A DNA stretch of 42,574 nt from Methanoperedens sp049303315. Its GTDB lineage: Archaea; Halobacteriota; Methanosarcinia; Methanosarcinales; Methanoperedenaceae. The notes beneath the pieces were generated by a model. That model saw nothing but the letters and a program-made list of their open reading frames with translations. It had not been told where the DNA came from and did no database searches. The first letter of the stretch is position 1. The number at the start of each line of letters is the position of its first letter. The stretch is from positions 1 to 42,574 of the forward strand of contig JBAQMZ010000034.1 in the NCBI GenBank assembly GCA_049303315.1, in the 5' to 3' direction. Position numbers and translations under genes: made by a program. Positions 1 through 8,058 of this stretch are shown in pieces.

Positions 1-745
1 CGCCAAATCCCCCTCCGAAGCCGCCGCCGCTATGCCAGCCCCCTCCGCCACCCGAACCCCAGTTCCAGCCGCCACCAATTGGAAACTCCACAGGACGTTC
101 TCTATAGCGATGCTTTCTTCTCCATTCAGGGTCACTGCTGTACTTTTGATAATTCAGGATGCCCATAATAACAACAAAAACTATAAATAAAATTACTATA
201 ATAAATATCAGGGCAAATATGTAAGGAATTGCCCCGTCGTTGCCGCCTTGCTTCATGCTGTACTGGGATATTACTTCTTCATTGCCTTTGACAAGACCTT
301 CGATAACCACCATTGACTCGTATATGCCTTTCCCATATTCGCCATTCCTGAAATTCGGCACGATAATCCTGTCCCCGATATTGACCTTCATGCTGTCCGT
401 GATAGTGCCTTCAAGCCCGTAGCCTACTTCAAACCCGTATTCCCGTTCCTGTTTTGCGACCAGGATCAAAAGACCGTTGTCTTTATCCTTTTTCCCGATG
501 CCTGCTTGTCTGAAAAGCTTTTCAGCGTATGTATCTATTGATTCGCCTTCAAGTGATTCTATTGTTACTATTACAATCTCCACTGTGGTTTCCTTTTCAA
601 TATTCAGTGCAAGCTGCTTTATCTTATCTTTATATACAGGTTCTATAATATTGGCGTTATCAACAACAATTAGCTGCCGGTAATCGACTGCACTCGCCAC
701 GGGCAGTAACAGGATTAAGATAATCAGTAGTGTCCACTTTGCCAT
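1..745 (-). CDS. TPM-domain (YgcG-like) membrane protein, 3'-truncated by window edge
   Basis: Reading the minus strand from ATG at 745 gives an open frame to the window edge (about 248 codons, no stop), so the C-terminus is missing. It starts MAKWTLLIILILLLPVASA, a clear signal peptide. A TPM-type domain of about 130 residues follows, with a VDNANII opening and an IVIVTIESLEG segment. Then come a hydrophobic segment near residues 170-195, basic residues (WRRKHRYRE) and a Gly/Ser/Trp-rich tail. This is the usual layout of YgcG-like proteins: exported TPM domain, one membrane helix, glycine-rich tail. TPM domains are linked to phosphatase activity or membrane-complex repair in other systems, so the role here is unknown. 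A TATA-like box lies 31-39 bp upstream. The family call is good; the function is not assigned. Confidence 0.8.
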   Translation of the reverse strand, partial: MAKWTLLIILILLLPVASAVDYRQLIVVDNANIIEPVYKDKIKQLALNIEKETTVEIVIVTIESLEGESIDTYAEKLFRQAGIGKKDKDNGLLILVAKQEREYGFEVGYGLEGTITDSMKVNIGDRIIVPNFRNGEYGKGIYESMVVIEGLVKGNEEVISQYSMKQGGNDGAIPYIFALIFIIVILFIVFVVIMGILNYQKYSSDPEWRRKHRYRERPVEFPIGGGWNWGSGGGGGWHSGGGFGGGFG

Positions 746-775
746 ATTGATTCCCTAACGTATTGGATTCAAACA

Positions 776-784
776 GTATTTAAA
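776..784 (-). promoter_or_regulatory. TATA-like box for the TPM-domain gene
   Basis: On the minus strand the sequence reads CCTTTAAATACTG, about 31-39 bp before the ATG at 745. That spacing suits an archaeal TATA box driving a short-leader transcript. Confidence 0.45.
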
Positions 785-806
785 GGATTCTGTTGTAGTT
801 GAGAAA

Positions 807-1076
807 CTATTTATCACGTTCTTCTGCAATCGATTCCCGGTATCCCTCTTTAAATTTTTTCACGGACCCGTAAAGAATGAGGATGAACCCTGCGGTTATC
901 ATCAGACTTGAAGCCACTCCGTATTCCTGACTCAATTGAAAAGTCTCGCCAATGATCAAAGTTACAAAAAATTTCGGCAGAGCAGCAATAATCGGGGTTA
1001 TGGCTAAAGCTGTACCAGCTATCCTTAGAGCGTGAAAACAACCATCTGATTTCTCCAAAAACATTTCCTCCAACAA
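807..1076 (-). CDS. Small membrane protein of unknown function
   Basis: An 89-residue frame with two hydrophobic helices (about residues 20-42 and 55-70), separated by a short polar linker, and ending in a charged tail (KKFKEGYRESIAEERDK). I do not recognise a family. It lies on the same strand as the mtr operon, 71 bp after the end of mtrH, but a T-rich terminator-like stretch separates them, so it probably has separate or read-through transcription. The alternative frame at 850-1041 is shorter and non-hydrophobic, so this frame is preferred. The composition looks like a genuine two-helix membrane protein. Confidence 0.55.
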   Translation of the reverse strand: MLEEMFLEKSDGCFHALRIAGTALAITPIIAALPKFFVTLIIGETFQLSQEYGVASSLMITAGFILILYGSVKKFKEGYRESIAEERDK

Positions 1077-1112
1077 TTTAATAAAGTAAAAAGTCCTGTT
1101 TCGGGAGGTATT

Positions 1113-1138
1113 CTAAAAATAAAAAAGAAAAAAAAATC
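1113..1138 (-). terminator. T-rich terminator after the mtr operon
   Basis: Immediately after the mtrH stop (1148) the minus strand reads as runs of nine, six and five T separated by single C or A bases. Archaeal RNA polymerase terminates on such U-tracts without needing a hairpin. It is the natural end of the mtr transcript. Confidence 0.6.
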
Positions 1139-1147
1139 GGTGTGTAT

Positions 1148-2098
1148 TTACACCAATTTCTTTATGGGATGCGATTCCGCAAGCACGCTAAGACCGAGGT
1201 CTTTTGCAGTCTCTGCCAGCATGATATCAACCATCGCCACCGCAGGGAACACCCGCTTTACGTTCTCAATTGGACCGTACAGCAGGAAATTCGCGCCCAT
1301 TATCTGAGCAACAAGGTTTGTGCCTATGTCCACAGGCGGCCATGACTCGGTCTTTGCATCAGGGTCTGTTTTCTTGTATTTCTTCATCCAGTCCCATGCA
1401 GATGCCATGTTATGAAAACCTCCGCCTGCCGGCAATCCCAATTTGCCTTTTACAGCAAGAACCGACCTGATTGTAGCGCCCGCGCCTGCTCCGAGAGGCG
1501 TTGCGGCTACGTCCACGAGAGGTCTTGTGATTCCAACTTCCTTCGCGACATCAAGCATGCCTTTTGCCTGTCCTGTTCCCCCCTTCTCAAGGATTTCAAG
1601 CTTGCCTTCAACGCTCGGGTTTGTGGCGTTAAATGCAAGTACGATAGCCGAGGTAAGTTTGCTCTCTTTGAGCGCCTTTATTTCCTCAGCGCCAATGCTG
1701 GCATTGATAGAGTTGTGTATGGCACGCTTTTCAACACCGATTTCTTTGGCGTATTTTGCAGCCGCTGCTCTTGTATGACCGTCTGATGAATCAACAAGGA
1801 AAGGAACATCATCACAGATATCCACGAACCAGTCGATATATTTCTTAATCGCTTCAGGTGTTTCACCCACAAGCTGGTTGAAATATGGATTTCCTGTTGT
1901 ATCTCCCATCACTTCCTGTGTATTCCACAGTTTCTCTGCAGCCGCTTTATCGAAAACACCCCTGTCTTCATCGGTCACAATCTTATGTTTTAAGTAAAAC
2001 ATCGTACTGACCAGTACTGTAGGATATTCTCCCGGCTGTCCGCCGACTTTTATCTTACCGAATTCAAACACTTCTTGTTTCTTATCAAATCTGAACAT
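1148..2098 (-). CDS. mtrH: Methyl-H4MPT:CoM methyltransferase subunit H
   Basis: MtrH is the peripheral subunit that moves the methyl group between tetrahydromethanopterin and the cobalt of the MtrA corrinoid. The 316-residue protein has the expected family length and a TIM-barrel-like methyltransferase composition (VGETPEAIKKYIDWF, PFLVDSSDGHTR, VDVAATPLGAGAGAT). It is the last gene of mtrEDCBAFGH, 9 bp after mtrG. In a methanotroph the enzyme would run in reverse, moving methyl from CoM to H4MPT and consuming sodium motive force. Identification rests on sequence character plus the complete, canonical operon order. Confidence 0.97.
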   Translation of the reverse strand: MFRFDKKQEVFEFGKIKVGGQPGEYPTVLVSTMFYLKHKIVTDEDRGVFDKAAAEKLWNTQEVMGDTTGNPYFNQLVGETPEAIKKYIDWFVDICDDVPFLVDSSDGHTRAAAAKYAKEIGVEKRAIHNSINASIGAEEIKALKESKLTSAIVLAFNATNPSVEGKLEILEKGGTGQAKGMLDVAKEVGITRPLVDVAATPLGAGAGATIRSVLAVKGKLGLPAGGGFHNMASAWDWMKKYKKTDPDAKTESWPPVDIGTNLVAQIMGANFLLYGPIENVKRVFPAVAMVDIMLAETAKDLGLSVLAESHPIKKLV

Positions 2099-2107
2099 CT
2101 TAGCACC

Positions 2108-2368
2108 TCATTTAAATAATACGCTCTGGAGGAATGACTGTAATCTTGGAAGCACAGGCGAGAGCAGAAGTAATAAATATACTACTACTACCATCAGGGC
2201 AGTGCATATTCCATACAGGATTCCAATATCTCTTCCGATTTTTTTCCCATATCTCTGGTGAATCTCCGAATTTGTGAACTCGATCTTTTCGTCAATCTCG
2301 TTCAATTTCAGGAGAATATTCTTGTAGTCCTCAGGATCTACGATTACTATCGGGACTTTCTCTGCCAT
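2108..2368 (-). CDS. mtrG: Methyl-H4MPT:CoM methyltransferase subunit G
   Basis: MtrG is a small, single-helix subunit of the Mtr membrane complex. The 86-residue protein has a polar N-terminal half with a predicted coiled-coil stretch (ILLKLNEIDEKIEFTNSEI) and one C-terminal membrane helix (ILYGICTALMVVVVYLLLLL). The order between mtrF and mtrH is canonical, and gaps to the neighbours are 4 and 9 bp, so it is co-transcribed. No catalytic role is known for this subunit; it is considered structural. Confidence 0.95.
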   Translation of the reverse strand: MAEKVPIVIVDPEDYKNILLKLNEIDEKIEFTNSEIHQRYGKKIGRDIGILYGICTALMVVVVYLLLLLSPVLPRLQSFLQSVLFK

Positions 2369-2372
2369 ATTA

Positions 2373-2591
2373 TCACCTCAATACCGGAACCAGTACCGTC
2401 GCCATAACTACCACGAAACCGATTACGAATCCTATCACGCCGGTGGCCCCGACTCCGGATTCAAGTTTCTGGTTCCTTGCTATGAGCTGGCCCCTGTACC
2501 TGATATCTTCAACCAGTTGTTCAATGGCTGCCATTGAAGGGGCTATTACCATGGGTACGCCTTTCCCGTATTCGTATTCTTTCTCTGCCAT
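2373..2591 (-). CDS. mtrF: Methyl-H4MPT:CoM methyltransferase subunit F
   Basis: A 72-residue protein, MAEKEYEYGKG..., with one C-terminal membrane helix (ATGVIGFVIGFVVVMATVLV). MtrF resembles the C-terminal part of MtrA and is an accessory subunit of the complex. An upstream in-frame GTG (2603) lies inside the ribosome-binding site GGAGGTGG and inside mtrA, so I place the start at ATG 2591. That is 1 bp after the mtrA TAA, with the Shine-Dalgarno sequence sitting within the last mtrA codons. Translational coupling to mtrA is likely. Confidence 0.95.
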   Translation of the reverse strand: MAEKEYEYGKGVPMVIAPSMAAIEQLVEDIRYRGQLIARNQKLESGVGATGVIGFVIGFVVVMATVLVPVLR

Positions 2592-2592
2592 T

Positions 2593-3318
2593 TTAAGCAC
2601 CACCTCCGAATATTGTTATGCCAAGTATGGTTAATCCCACTACCAGGCCAATCATTATGCCCTCTATTTTTCCTGCATAGATGCCGGACATTAGCTTGTT
2701 GAGATTGCCGATTCCGATGGTCTGCGCCTGGATTCCCTTAATCCGTGCCTGTATTGTGGCTATCTCAGCCGACATCGGTTTCACACCGCCAACCTCCGCA
2801 GCCTCTTCCTTTTTGCCAACCTGTATTATCATCGGTTCGCCTGCAAATGCGCCAGGGTCTTTTGCCGCAAGTTCCTTTACCTTTGCAACAATCGCGCCCT
2901 CATCCTCGGTACCAATCATTTCAACTACCTGGATTTGCGCCTGGAATCTCTTTATGGCATCATCAGGCAGGTTTTCAATATACGGGATAGCTCCCGTAGC
3001 CCCGACAATCCTGTTTTCTTTGATGCCGTTCTGGTGTATCTTAATTATGGCTTCACCTGATATATGTCCCTTGACTTCCGAACCCGTTACGAGCAGGAAG
3101 CGGATATTTGGATTGGAGATGATATTTGCGACAATCTTCTCTATACCGAGGTTTTCTGTTTTATGCGGTCCTGTTATCGCAGCGCCTGCGGCAATCTGCG
3201 ATGCGCCTTTGAGATGCGAACCGCATGTTGTCACTGCGACAGGGTTTTCAGGATTTCCAGATTCGTATTCTCCTTTAACAACAGGCCATCCTGCCGCGGG
3301 TTTGACTTTATTTGCCAT
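2593..3318 (-). CDS. mtrA: Methyl-H4MPT:CoM methyltransferase corrinoid subunit A
   Basis: MtrA carries the corrinoid group that shuttles the methyl between MtrH and coenzyme M. The 241-residue protein has a soluble corrinoid domain of about 170 residues, then a linker and a C-terminal membrane anchor (about residues 217-240). His85 in VTGSEVKGHISGEA matches the known lower-axial cobalt ligand of this family (His84 in Methanothermobacter). Typical motifs include TTCGSHLKGASQIAAGAAI and GATGAIPYIENLP. It abuts mtrB directly (3318/3319). Full length with the key ligand intact, so it should be functional. Confidence 0.97.
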   Translation of the reverse strand: MANKVKPAAGWPVVKGEYESGNPENPVAVTTCGSHLKGASQIAAGAAITGPHKTENLGIEKIVANIISNPNIRFLLVTGSEVKGHISGEAIIKIHQNGIKENRIVGATGAIPYIENLPDDAIKRFQAQIQVVEMIGTEDEGAIVAKVKELAAKDPGAFAGEPMIIQVGKKEEAAEVGGVKPMSAEIATIQARIKGIQAQTIGIGNLNKLMSGIYAGKIEGIMIGLVVGLTILGITIFGGGA

Positions 3319-3630
3319 TTATATCCCTCCTATCTTCACAAGGATGAGCAATAAAAAGGAGACAATAAATCCTATTACTGCTCCATAGTATGCGTTTGTT
3401 ACTATCCCGGCGTTGTAAGAAGCGTTTTCTCGTCCGGGGAACATGTTCAGGAGCGGCGCTTTGGGGTCGAGCTGGTTCATCATATCCGTCACTATTTTAT
3501 CAAGCTCGTCCAGTTGTGTTTTTACGCCATCCAGCGAATACTCCACAACATCATCCCGCTCTTCAGCGATTACGCCCGTTGCAGGATTCAATATCAAATG
3601 CAGTTCCGGAGCTACTCTTATATGACTCAT
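3319..3630 (-). CDS. mtrB: Methyl-H4MPT:CoM methyltransferase subunit B
   Basis: A 103-residue subunit with a soluble N-terminal part (HIRVAPELHLILNPATGVIAE) and one C-terminal membrane helix (AYYGAVIGFIVSFLLLILVK). MtrB is a small anchor-type subunit of the Mtr complex. It lies 2 bp from mtrC and adjoins mtrA, in canonical position. Length and layout match the family. Confidence 0.95.
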   Translation of the reverse strand: MSHIRVAPELHLILNPATGVIAEERDDVVEYSLDGVKTQLDELDKIVTDMMNQLDPKAPLLNMFPGRENASYNAGIVTNAYYGAVIGFIVSFLLLILVKIGGI

Positions 3631-3632
3631 GT

Positions 3633-4406
3633 TTATGCCTCCGTCTTTGGAATCAAGCCGGTTCCGACCACTGCCGCAGCATCGTTATAGACTTCATCCC
3701 AGAATTTCTTGTAAAAGATGAGCCATAAGACTATTCCAAGAAGCAATGTAATCGATCCTGATGCGCCGAGGGTCATGACTGCGGCTATACCCATCAATGC
3801 CATTGTGATTGCGCCTGTGGAACCTGCAAGGTACAGAAGCCTTTTCTGTTTCTCGTCAGGTCCAAGGCAGGCGTTGAATGGATGAAGCATTGCTACCGCT
3901 CCGACCCAGAACACAGCAAGGATTACGCCGTTATCGAAAACCTTTGGGATTAAACTGCCTACGAAATCGTAATTTCCTGCCACCGCTGCGCTAAACCCTA
4001 TAATGATCAAAGCGCCTGCGGCAGCGATTTCAGTCATGCACCGGATCATTACCGGGATTTTCATTTTTATTACATTCTGGGCAAACCAGCCTATTATGAA
4101 TCCGATAATCGATGCAGTTATCAGTGCCAGGATAGGACCTGCAAGCGGCATTGATTTTACCATCGCAAGACCGAACATGGCTGCAATGATGCCCATACCC
4201 ATGGCTATCTGACCTATAGAAGGCACGCCTGTTCCCAGACCGTACTTAGCAACGCGTCTTACTGCTTCAGCACTCCATATAACCGCGCATATTGCTCCAA
4301 GCGCCCCTGCAGTTGGGAAATAAGGAGAGAGGTATATCCCAACAAGTCCTCCGATTATTCCGAATAGCATCAGGTTAGTAGGGGTTATTTCTTTGACATC
4401 GCTCAT
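3633..4406 (-). CDS. mtrC: Methyl-H4MPT:CoM methyltransferase subunit C
   Basis: A 257-residue integral membrane subunit with about seven hydrophobic helices, for example LMLFGIIGGLVGIYLSPYF and GALIIIGFSAAVAG. MtrC, D and E form the membrane part that couples methyl transfer to Na+ translocation. Its ATG overlaps the mtrD stop by 4 bp (ATGA), a translational-coupling arrangement. The family assignment is firm from operon order and membrane topology. Confidence 0.95.
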   Translation of the reverse strand: MSDVKEITPTNLMLFGIIGGLVGIYLSPYFPTAGALGAICAVIWSAEAVRRVAKYGLGTGVPSIGQIAMGMGIIAAMFGLAMVKSMPLAGPILALITASIIGFIIGWFAQNVIKMKIPVMIRCMTEIAAAGALIIIGFSAAVAGNYDFVGSLIPKVFDNGVILAVFWVGAVAMLHPFNACLGPDEKQKRLLYLAGSTGAITMALMGIAAVMTLGASGSITLLLGIVLWLIFYKKFWDEVYNDAAAVVGTGLIPKTEA

Positions 4407-5128
4407 GCTGTCATCCCTCCGGCGATTAATATTGCGACAATGCCGCAGAGCATACTCACAACAGCGCTTGTGAACACGTCTTTTGGAACCACCCGCTTGA
4501 ACTTGGGGTCATGGACTCCTTCGATTGTGCCGCCCACGCCGTAGGACGGGATAACCGAATTAACATAGAAAACACCCATGGTAAATACGCCTGCCACTGC
4601 GGCTGCGTGGGTAGTTATCAACGGGCTGTAGTACCCCATCAGGACGAAATAGATAAGCCCTCCGCCTGCTCCGCCAAGCGCTGCGCCTACAACGCCGCTT
4701 ACGAAACAGATGGTCGGAATGCCCTGTCCCTGTGTTCCTTTTGATACATAGGTGTCTTGCCGCTCGCCTGTAATCGGGTCTTTTTTAACCTGAGCAGAGG
4801 CAAAAGGCACAGCCACCCCGTATGCGTATATGAAACCGCCGGCAAGCATCGTGCTCGCCAGCATTATTGCAGCGCCCATTGCTCCCGCTGCCATCACTAA
4901 ATATACATCAGCCGATGGTTCATAGGCATACATGTAACTTGAGGTTATCAGGCCCACAAGTCCTGAGCCTGCCGCAAGTTCCACAGTTCCTGTACCTATT
5001 CCTGTAGCCTGCGCCATTGCTGCAGGCGCGCCGCCTACAGGGATAAAGTGAACAGCAAGACAGATGAGTGTCCCGCTTAATCCTATTAAAAGGATATCGA
5101 TAATTGTTGTCGGATCAAGTAATACCAT
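4403..5128 (-). CDS. mtrD: Methyl-H4MPT:CoM methyltransferase subunit D
   Basis: A 241-residue integral membrane subunit of the Na+-translocating module, with six or more hydrophobic segments and Gly/Ala-rich helices (MAAGAMGAAIMLASTMLAGG, SGVVGAALGGAGGGLIYFVL). It overlaps mtrE by 1 bp (TAATG) and mtrC by 4 bp. Conserved polar loops such as KKDPITGERQDTYVSKGTQ are typical of MtrD. Confidence 0.95.
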   Translation of the reverse strand: MVLLDPTTIIDILLIGLSGTLICLAVHFIPVGGAPAAMAQATGIGTGTVELAAGSGLVGLITSSYMYAYEPSADVYLVMAAGAMGAAIMLASTMLAGGFIYAYGVAVPFASAQVKKDPITGERQDTYVSKGTQGQGIPTICFVSGVVGAALGGAGGGLIYFVLMGYYSPLITTHAAAVAGVFTMGVFYVNSVIPSYGVGGTIEGVHDPKFKRVVPKDVFTSAVVSMLCGIVAILIAGGMTA

Positions 5129-6030
5129 TATGCTTGAGCCTCCTTTTCATTTTTGTCTTCTTTATACGGCCCGTAAGCATTCTTCACATTAATCTCTACA
5201 AGCCTGTTCATGATTGTCATAACAGCCAGTATAATAACGCCTACCGCCATCGCAGTCCATGTATAGCCCCAGATTGTTGTGGGCCAGCTTGAGAAGAACA
5301 CGGTGAGACCGAGACCGATGCCTGTAGCCGGTCCTCCGAACTTTGCGCAGAACCAGACGTTGTCTATGCTGTTCCGCAAGCCCGATTCGGCTCTCCTTAC
5401 AATGCGCCCGGAAAGCGCCGTGTTAAGACCGCATCCGAATTCACGGTTCTGGAATTCGCGTTCTCCGCCATAGTGTACATCGCCGACCGATGAACCGATG
5501 GCACCGACCGATATTCCCCAGATTAATGCAAGGAAGGGGATCGAGAAGGGGTAACCCAGTATGGCAAACTGGATATATGCTATTGCCACAAGACAGAAAC
5601 ACACAATGAAATTATGCCCTATAATCGAAGGCGTGGTGTATCTCATGATATCCATGTACAGGGGTTGCTTGAACCTGCTCTGGCTTGCAACTCTGCCTGC
5701 GTAGGATGTTGTCGCAAAAATGCCGTATATAATTGCTGCGATAAATGCGCCTATTACTATCGCCGTCAATGGATAGAACTTTGCGTTTAAAAGCACTGTA
5801 GTAATAACGCCGCCGGTCACTGCTGAGAGACCGTTGCTTATCGGCTCACCTGAAATCGCTTTGTTAAATATTCTGTGCAGAAGATTCATCTGAGGGGCTA
5901 ATTGCACCTGGGAATTGGGATTGCTCTGGGAACCTACATCGGATTCCAAATCTTCGATGCATCCCGCAATAGTAGCAAGCGCTCCAAGGAGTGCCAGTAT
6001 AGCCATGCTCATGGTTAAGTCTAAGACCAT
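5128..6030 (-). CDS. mtrE: Methyl-H4MPT:CoM methyltransferase subunit E
   Basis: First gene of the operon: a 300-residue integral membrane subunit with about six helices. A long polar loop around residues 175-225 (GDVHYGGEREFQNREFGCG, GLRNSIDNVWFCAKFGGP) is characteristic of MtrE. MtrE is considered the main candidate for Na+ translocation together with MtrC/D. The upstream region carries a TATA box and a leader of about 60 nt. The ATG at 6030 is preceded by AAAGGAGGAAAAAATA, a strong ribosome-binding site. Confidence 0.96.
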   Translation of the reverse strand: MVLDLTMSMAILALLGALATIAGCIEDLESDVGSQSNPNSQVQLAPQMNLLHRIFNKAISGEPISNGLSAVTGGVITTVLLNAKFYPLTAIVIGAFIAAIIYGIFATTSYAGRVASQSRFKQPLYMDIMRYTTPSIIGHNFIVCFCLVAIAYIQFAILGYPFSIPFLALIWGISVGAIGSSVGDVHYGGEREFQNREFGCGLNTALSGRIVRRAESGLRNSIDNVWFCAKFGGPATGIGLGLTVFFSSWPTTIWGYTWTAMAVGVIILAVMTIMNRLVEINVKNAYGPYKEDKNEKEAQA

Positions 6031-6114
6031 TTATTTTTTCCTCCTTTATTGAACTGAAATCACCATTAAAAAACTATCGTGGACTAGTTTTCTAACGAGC
6101 TACCTTATTATACA

Positions 6115-6122
6115 TTATAAAT
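6115..6122 (-). promoter_or_regulatory. TATA box of the mtr operon
   Basis: The minus strand reads AAGGAAAGATTTATAATGTA: a purine-rich BRE-like stretch followed by TTTATAAT. With usual archaeal spacing, transcription would start near 6090 and leave a leader of about 60 nt before mtrE. No other good TATA-like element lies between 6031 and 6110 on this strand. Confidence 0.55.
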
Positions 6123-6266
6123 CTTTCCTTTTGGAATAACGATTTTTCCTCAGCTAAGTATGATATTGTCTTTTTGTCTTAACATAGATATGTTTTCATC
6201 ACAAAAAGGCTAATTAGTGTACAATTGTATGATTTTTAATCATTCGAAAAGATGCAGGTTTTTTCT

Positions 6267-7115
6267 TTACCCCAGCGGTCTGGGCTGCTTGTGCCCTGGA
6301 AGCACGGGCAATTCGGTGGTGTTGATAAGAACAGGTGAATCGATATCCTTTGCCCTTTCAATAAGCATCTCCTTGCCTTTTTGCGTTATGGCAAACATTG
6401 GCACGGAAGTGCCTGCCTGGAGAACGGGTTTTACTAGGTCGCGCACCGTCTTTGAGGCGCATCCCGTGATAATATCCATTTTCTCTATAAACTCGCGGGC
6501 ATCCCCGTATTTTAACCCGGTCAGGTGCGCCCCGATAAGGATTAGATTGACATTATACTCTTTCTCTATTGCGCGAAGTTCCCCCGCATCACGAGGCGCT
6601 GTAACACTCACGGCAATATTCTTATACCCGAGTTCACATGCCTTCCTGAGCCCCATAACCTGGTCGATTATGGCGGTTTCTTTATCAAGTACAACGCCGC
6701 CGCGCGATTCAATCCCATCGATAATTTCAGGTATCGGCTCGGTCTCGATAAGCCCTGACATCAAAGCACCCATGCCCTGGACAAGCGCCGGGTTGCCTGT
6801 TATCACAGTGCCTGCGCCATCGCATACCGTGACCGTGGAATCGAGAATACCGCGCCGGAGCGCTGTCATCATTATTTCGCTTGCGCCAAAATTAACGAAA
6901 ATACCGTAATCAAATCTTCTTTTCGGGGTGAACATCCCGATTTCCCGTATCCTGTATTCCATATTCTTTTTTGCTTCTTCCCTTGTGAGTTTTGAAACAT
7001 CAGCGACCTTGCTGAACACAGGACACCAGTCCGCAATTGGTTCACCCACCTCCACCACTTTTCCATCTTTCACCACAACACGGGTTTTTCCGAATAGCTC
7101 CATTACATGCGGCAT
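6267..7115 (-). CDS. Methanogenesis marker protein 8 (DUF2099 family)
   Basis: The 283-residue protein starts MPHVMELFGKTRVVVKDGKV and continues with VGEPIADWCPVF, which I recognise as methanogenesis marker 8. This family occurs in methanogens and relatives; its biochemical function is unknown to me. I chose ATG 7115, not the upstream in-frame codon at 7145. The former lies 1 base after the preceding gene's TGA (TGAAATG) with a GGTGAT ribosome-binding site, while the latter would overlap that gene by 29 bp. Its position next to mtr fits a role in C1/methane metabolism. Confidence 0.85.
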   Translation of the reverse strand: MPHVMELFGKTRVVVKDGKVVEVGEPIADWCPVFSKVADVSKLTREEAKKNMEYRIREIGMFTPKRRFDYGIFVNFGASEIMMTALRRGILDSTVTVCDGAGTVITGNPALVQGMGALMSGLIETEPIPEIIDGIESRGGVVLDKETAIIDQVMGLRKACELGYKNIAVSVTAPRDAGELRAIEKEYNVNLILIGAHLTGLKYGDAREFIEKMDIITGCASKTVRDLVKPVLQAGTSVPMFAITQKGKEMLIERAKDIDSPVLINTTELPVLPGHKQPRPLG

Positions 7116-7116
7116 T

Positions 7117-7458
7117 TCAATCACCCACGAACTTATAAAGTTCAAGCAGTTCTGCGGCTATAACTTTGGAGATGCGGGCGCCAACTACTTCTATGAGGGC
7201 ATCGGCATGCTCTTTCTTTACGCAGTGGAGGCTCTCCATGCCTTCAAAAATCAGGTTGGTAAGATAGTTCAATTCATCATCTGAAAGCTTCATGAGACGT
7301 TCCCTGAAATCCCCCGGGGATGTGGAAACGTGCCGGCTCACCGGGGGAAGCACTGACCTGAATTCATGACCTGCATGCCCGCATGTGGTTTCAACAAGCT
7401 CAGGCGCAAGCTTCCTTAGAATGAGTAAGTCTTTGGAACTCAGCTTTCGTGCCATCAT
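7117..7458 (-). CDS. Conserved small protein upstream of marker 8
   Basis: A 113-residue soluble protein beginning MMARKLSSKDLLILRKLAPE. It has a central conserved-looking section with Cys and His residues (TTCGHAGHEFRSVLPPVSRH) and a helical C-terminus (EHADALIEVVGARISKVIAAELLELY). I do not recognise a named domain. Its stop codon is one base from the marker-8 ATG, so the two are almost certainly one transcription unit with coupled translation. The clustered His/Cys residues could bind a metal; this is inference. Confidence 0.7.
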   Translation of the reverse strand: MMARKLSSKDLLILRKLAPELVETTCGHAGHEFRSVLPPVSRHVSTSPGDFRERLMKLSDDELNYLTNLIFEGMESLHCVKKEHADALIEVVGARISKVIAAELLELYKFVGD

Positions 7459-7514
7459 CCATACTAATTTTCTTGCGATATATATTACCTTCGAAAGTAA
7501 TACGCGTTATGGTG

Positions 7515-7898
7515 TTATTTCTGGAAATACTGGTCGACGCTTTCCATGTCAAGTTTTGCAGGGCGCACCAGTTTGAACCATTTATACTCTGCCATGACGA
7601 TGCACGCCAGGACGCCGAGATGGCTTGCTTCACGGATAAGCTCTGAAGAACTATCTGCTATAAATATTCCGAACATTTCATGGAAATCTACTGTGGCAAT
7701 AACGAGAAATAAGAAACATGCTATAAATATCATCATCCAATTATCCTTCATGAACGATTCGTTAAGAAATACTTTGGCTCCCAGCACTTTGCTATCTATT
7801 TTCCCACGCATGGCATCTGCAATATTTGCCACAAGAAATGCGCCTGCAAGTGCTAATATGATGGTGACGATTTGTATAATGGTCTTCATGGTTAACAT
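7515..7898 (-). CDS. Small membrane protein of unknown function
   Basis: A 127-residue protein with three hydrophobic segments: about residues 6-24 (IIQIVTIILALAGAFLVANI), 54-68 (MMIFIACFLFLVIATV) and 90-103 (GVLACIVMAEY). It ends in a polar tail. A second in-frame ATG lies three codons in. No Shine-Dalgarno sequence is evident for either, so it may be leaderless. It is 56 bp upstream of the marker-8 pair on the same strand. No family recognised. Confidence 0.55.
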   Translation of the reverse strand: MLTMKTIIQIVTIILALAGAFLVANIADAMRGKIDSKVLGAKVFLNESFMKDNWMMIFIACFLFLVIATVDFHEMFGIFIADSSSELIREASHLGVLACIVMAEYKWFKLVRPAKLDMESVDQYFQK

Positions 7899-8022
7899 AT
7901 TGTTTTAATTTAGTTTAATTCTATAATGTGTTCTATATAAACAGGATTGTGAAGAATATGTGAATCAAGCTTAACCAATAGTTGATTATTCACTGCGGAA
8001 TTCAAACCGGTAATTTTATCCA

Positions 8023-8033
8023 TAAATATAAAA
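8023..8033 (+). promoter_or_regulatory. TATA-like box for mqnB-mqnD
   Basis: An A/T box (ATAAATATAAAAG) sits 26-36 bp before the mqnB ATG at 8059. This implies a leaderless or very short-leader message, common in archaea. Confidence 0.4.
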
Positions 8034-8058
8034 GCTTTAACCTAAATTTATAAAATAT

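Noticed and set aside
2681..3388. 235-aa open frame on the plus strand opposite mtrA/mtrB
   Set aside because: Shadow of strong, conserved minus-strand mtr genes; composition is not protein-like.
7116..7145. Extended start of marker 8
   Set aside because: Overlaps the upstream gene; ATG 7115 has the better ribosome-binding site and matches the family start.
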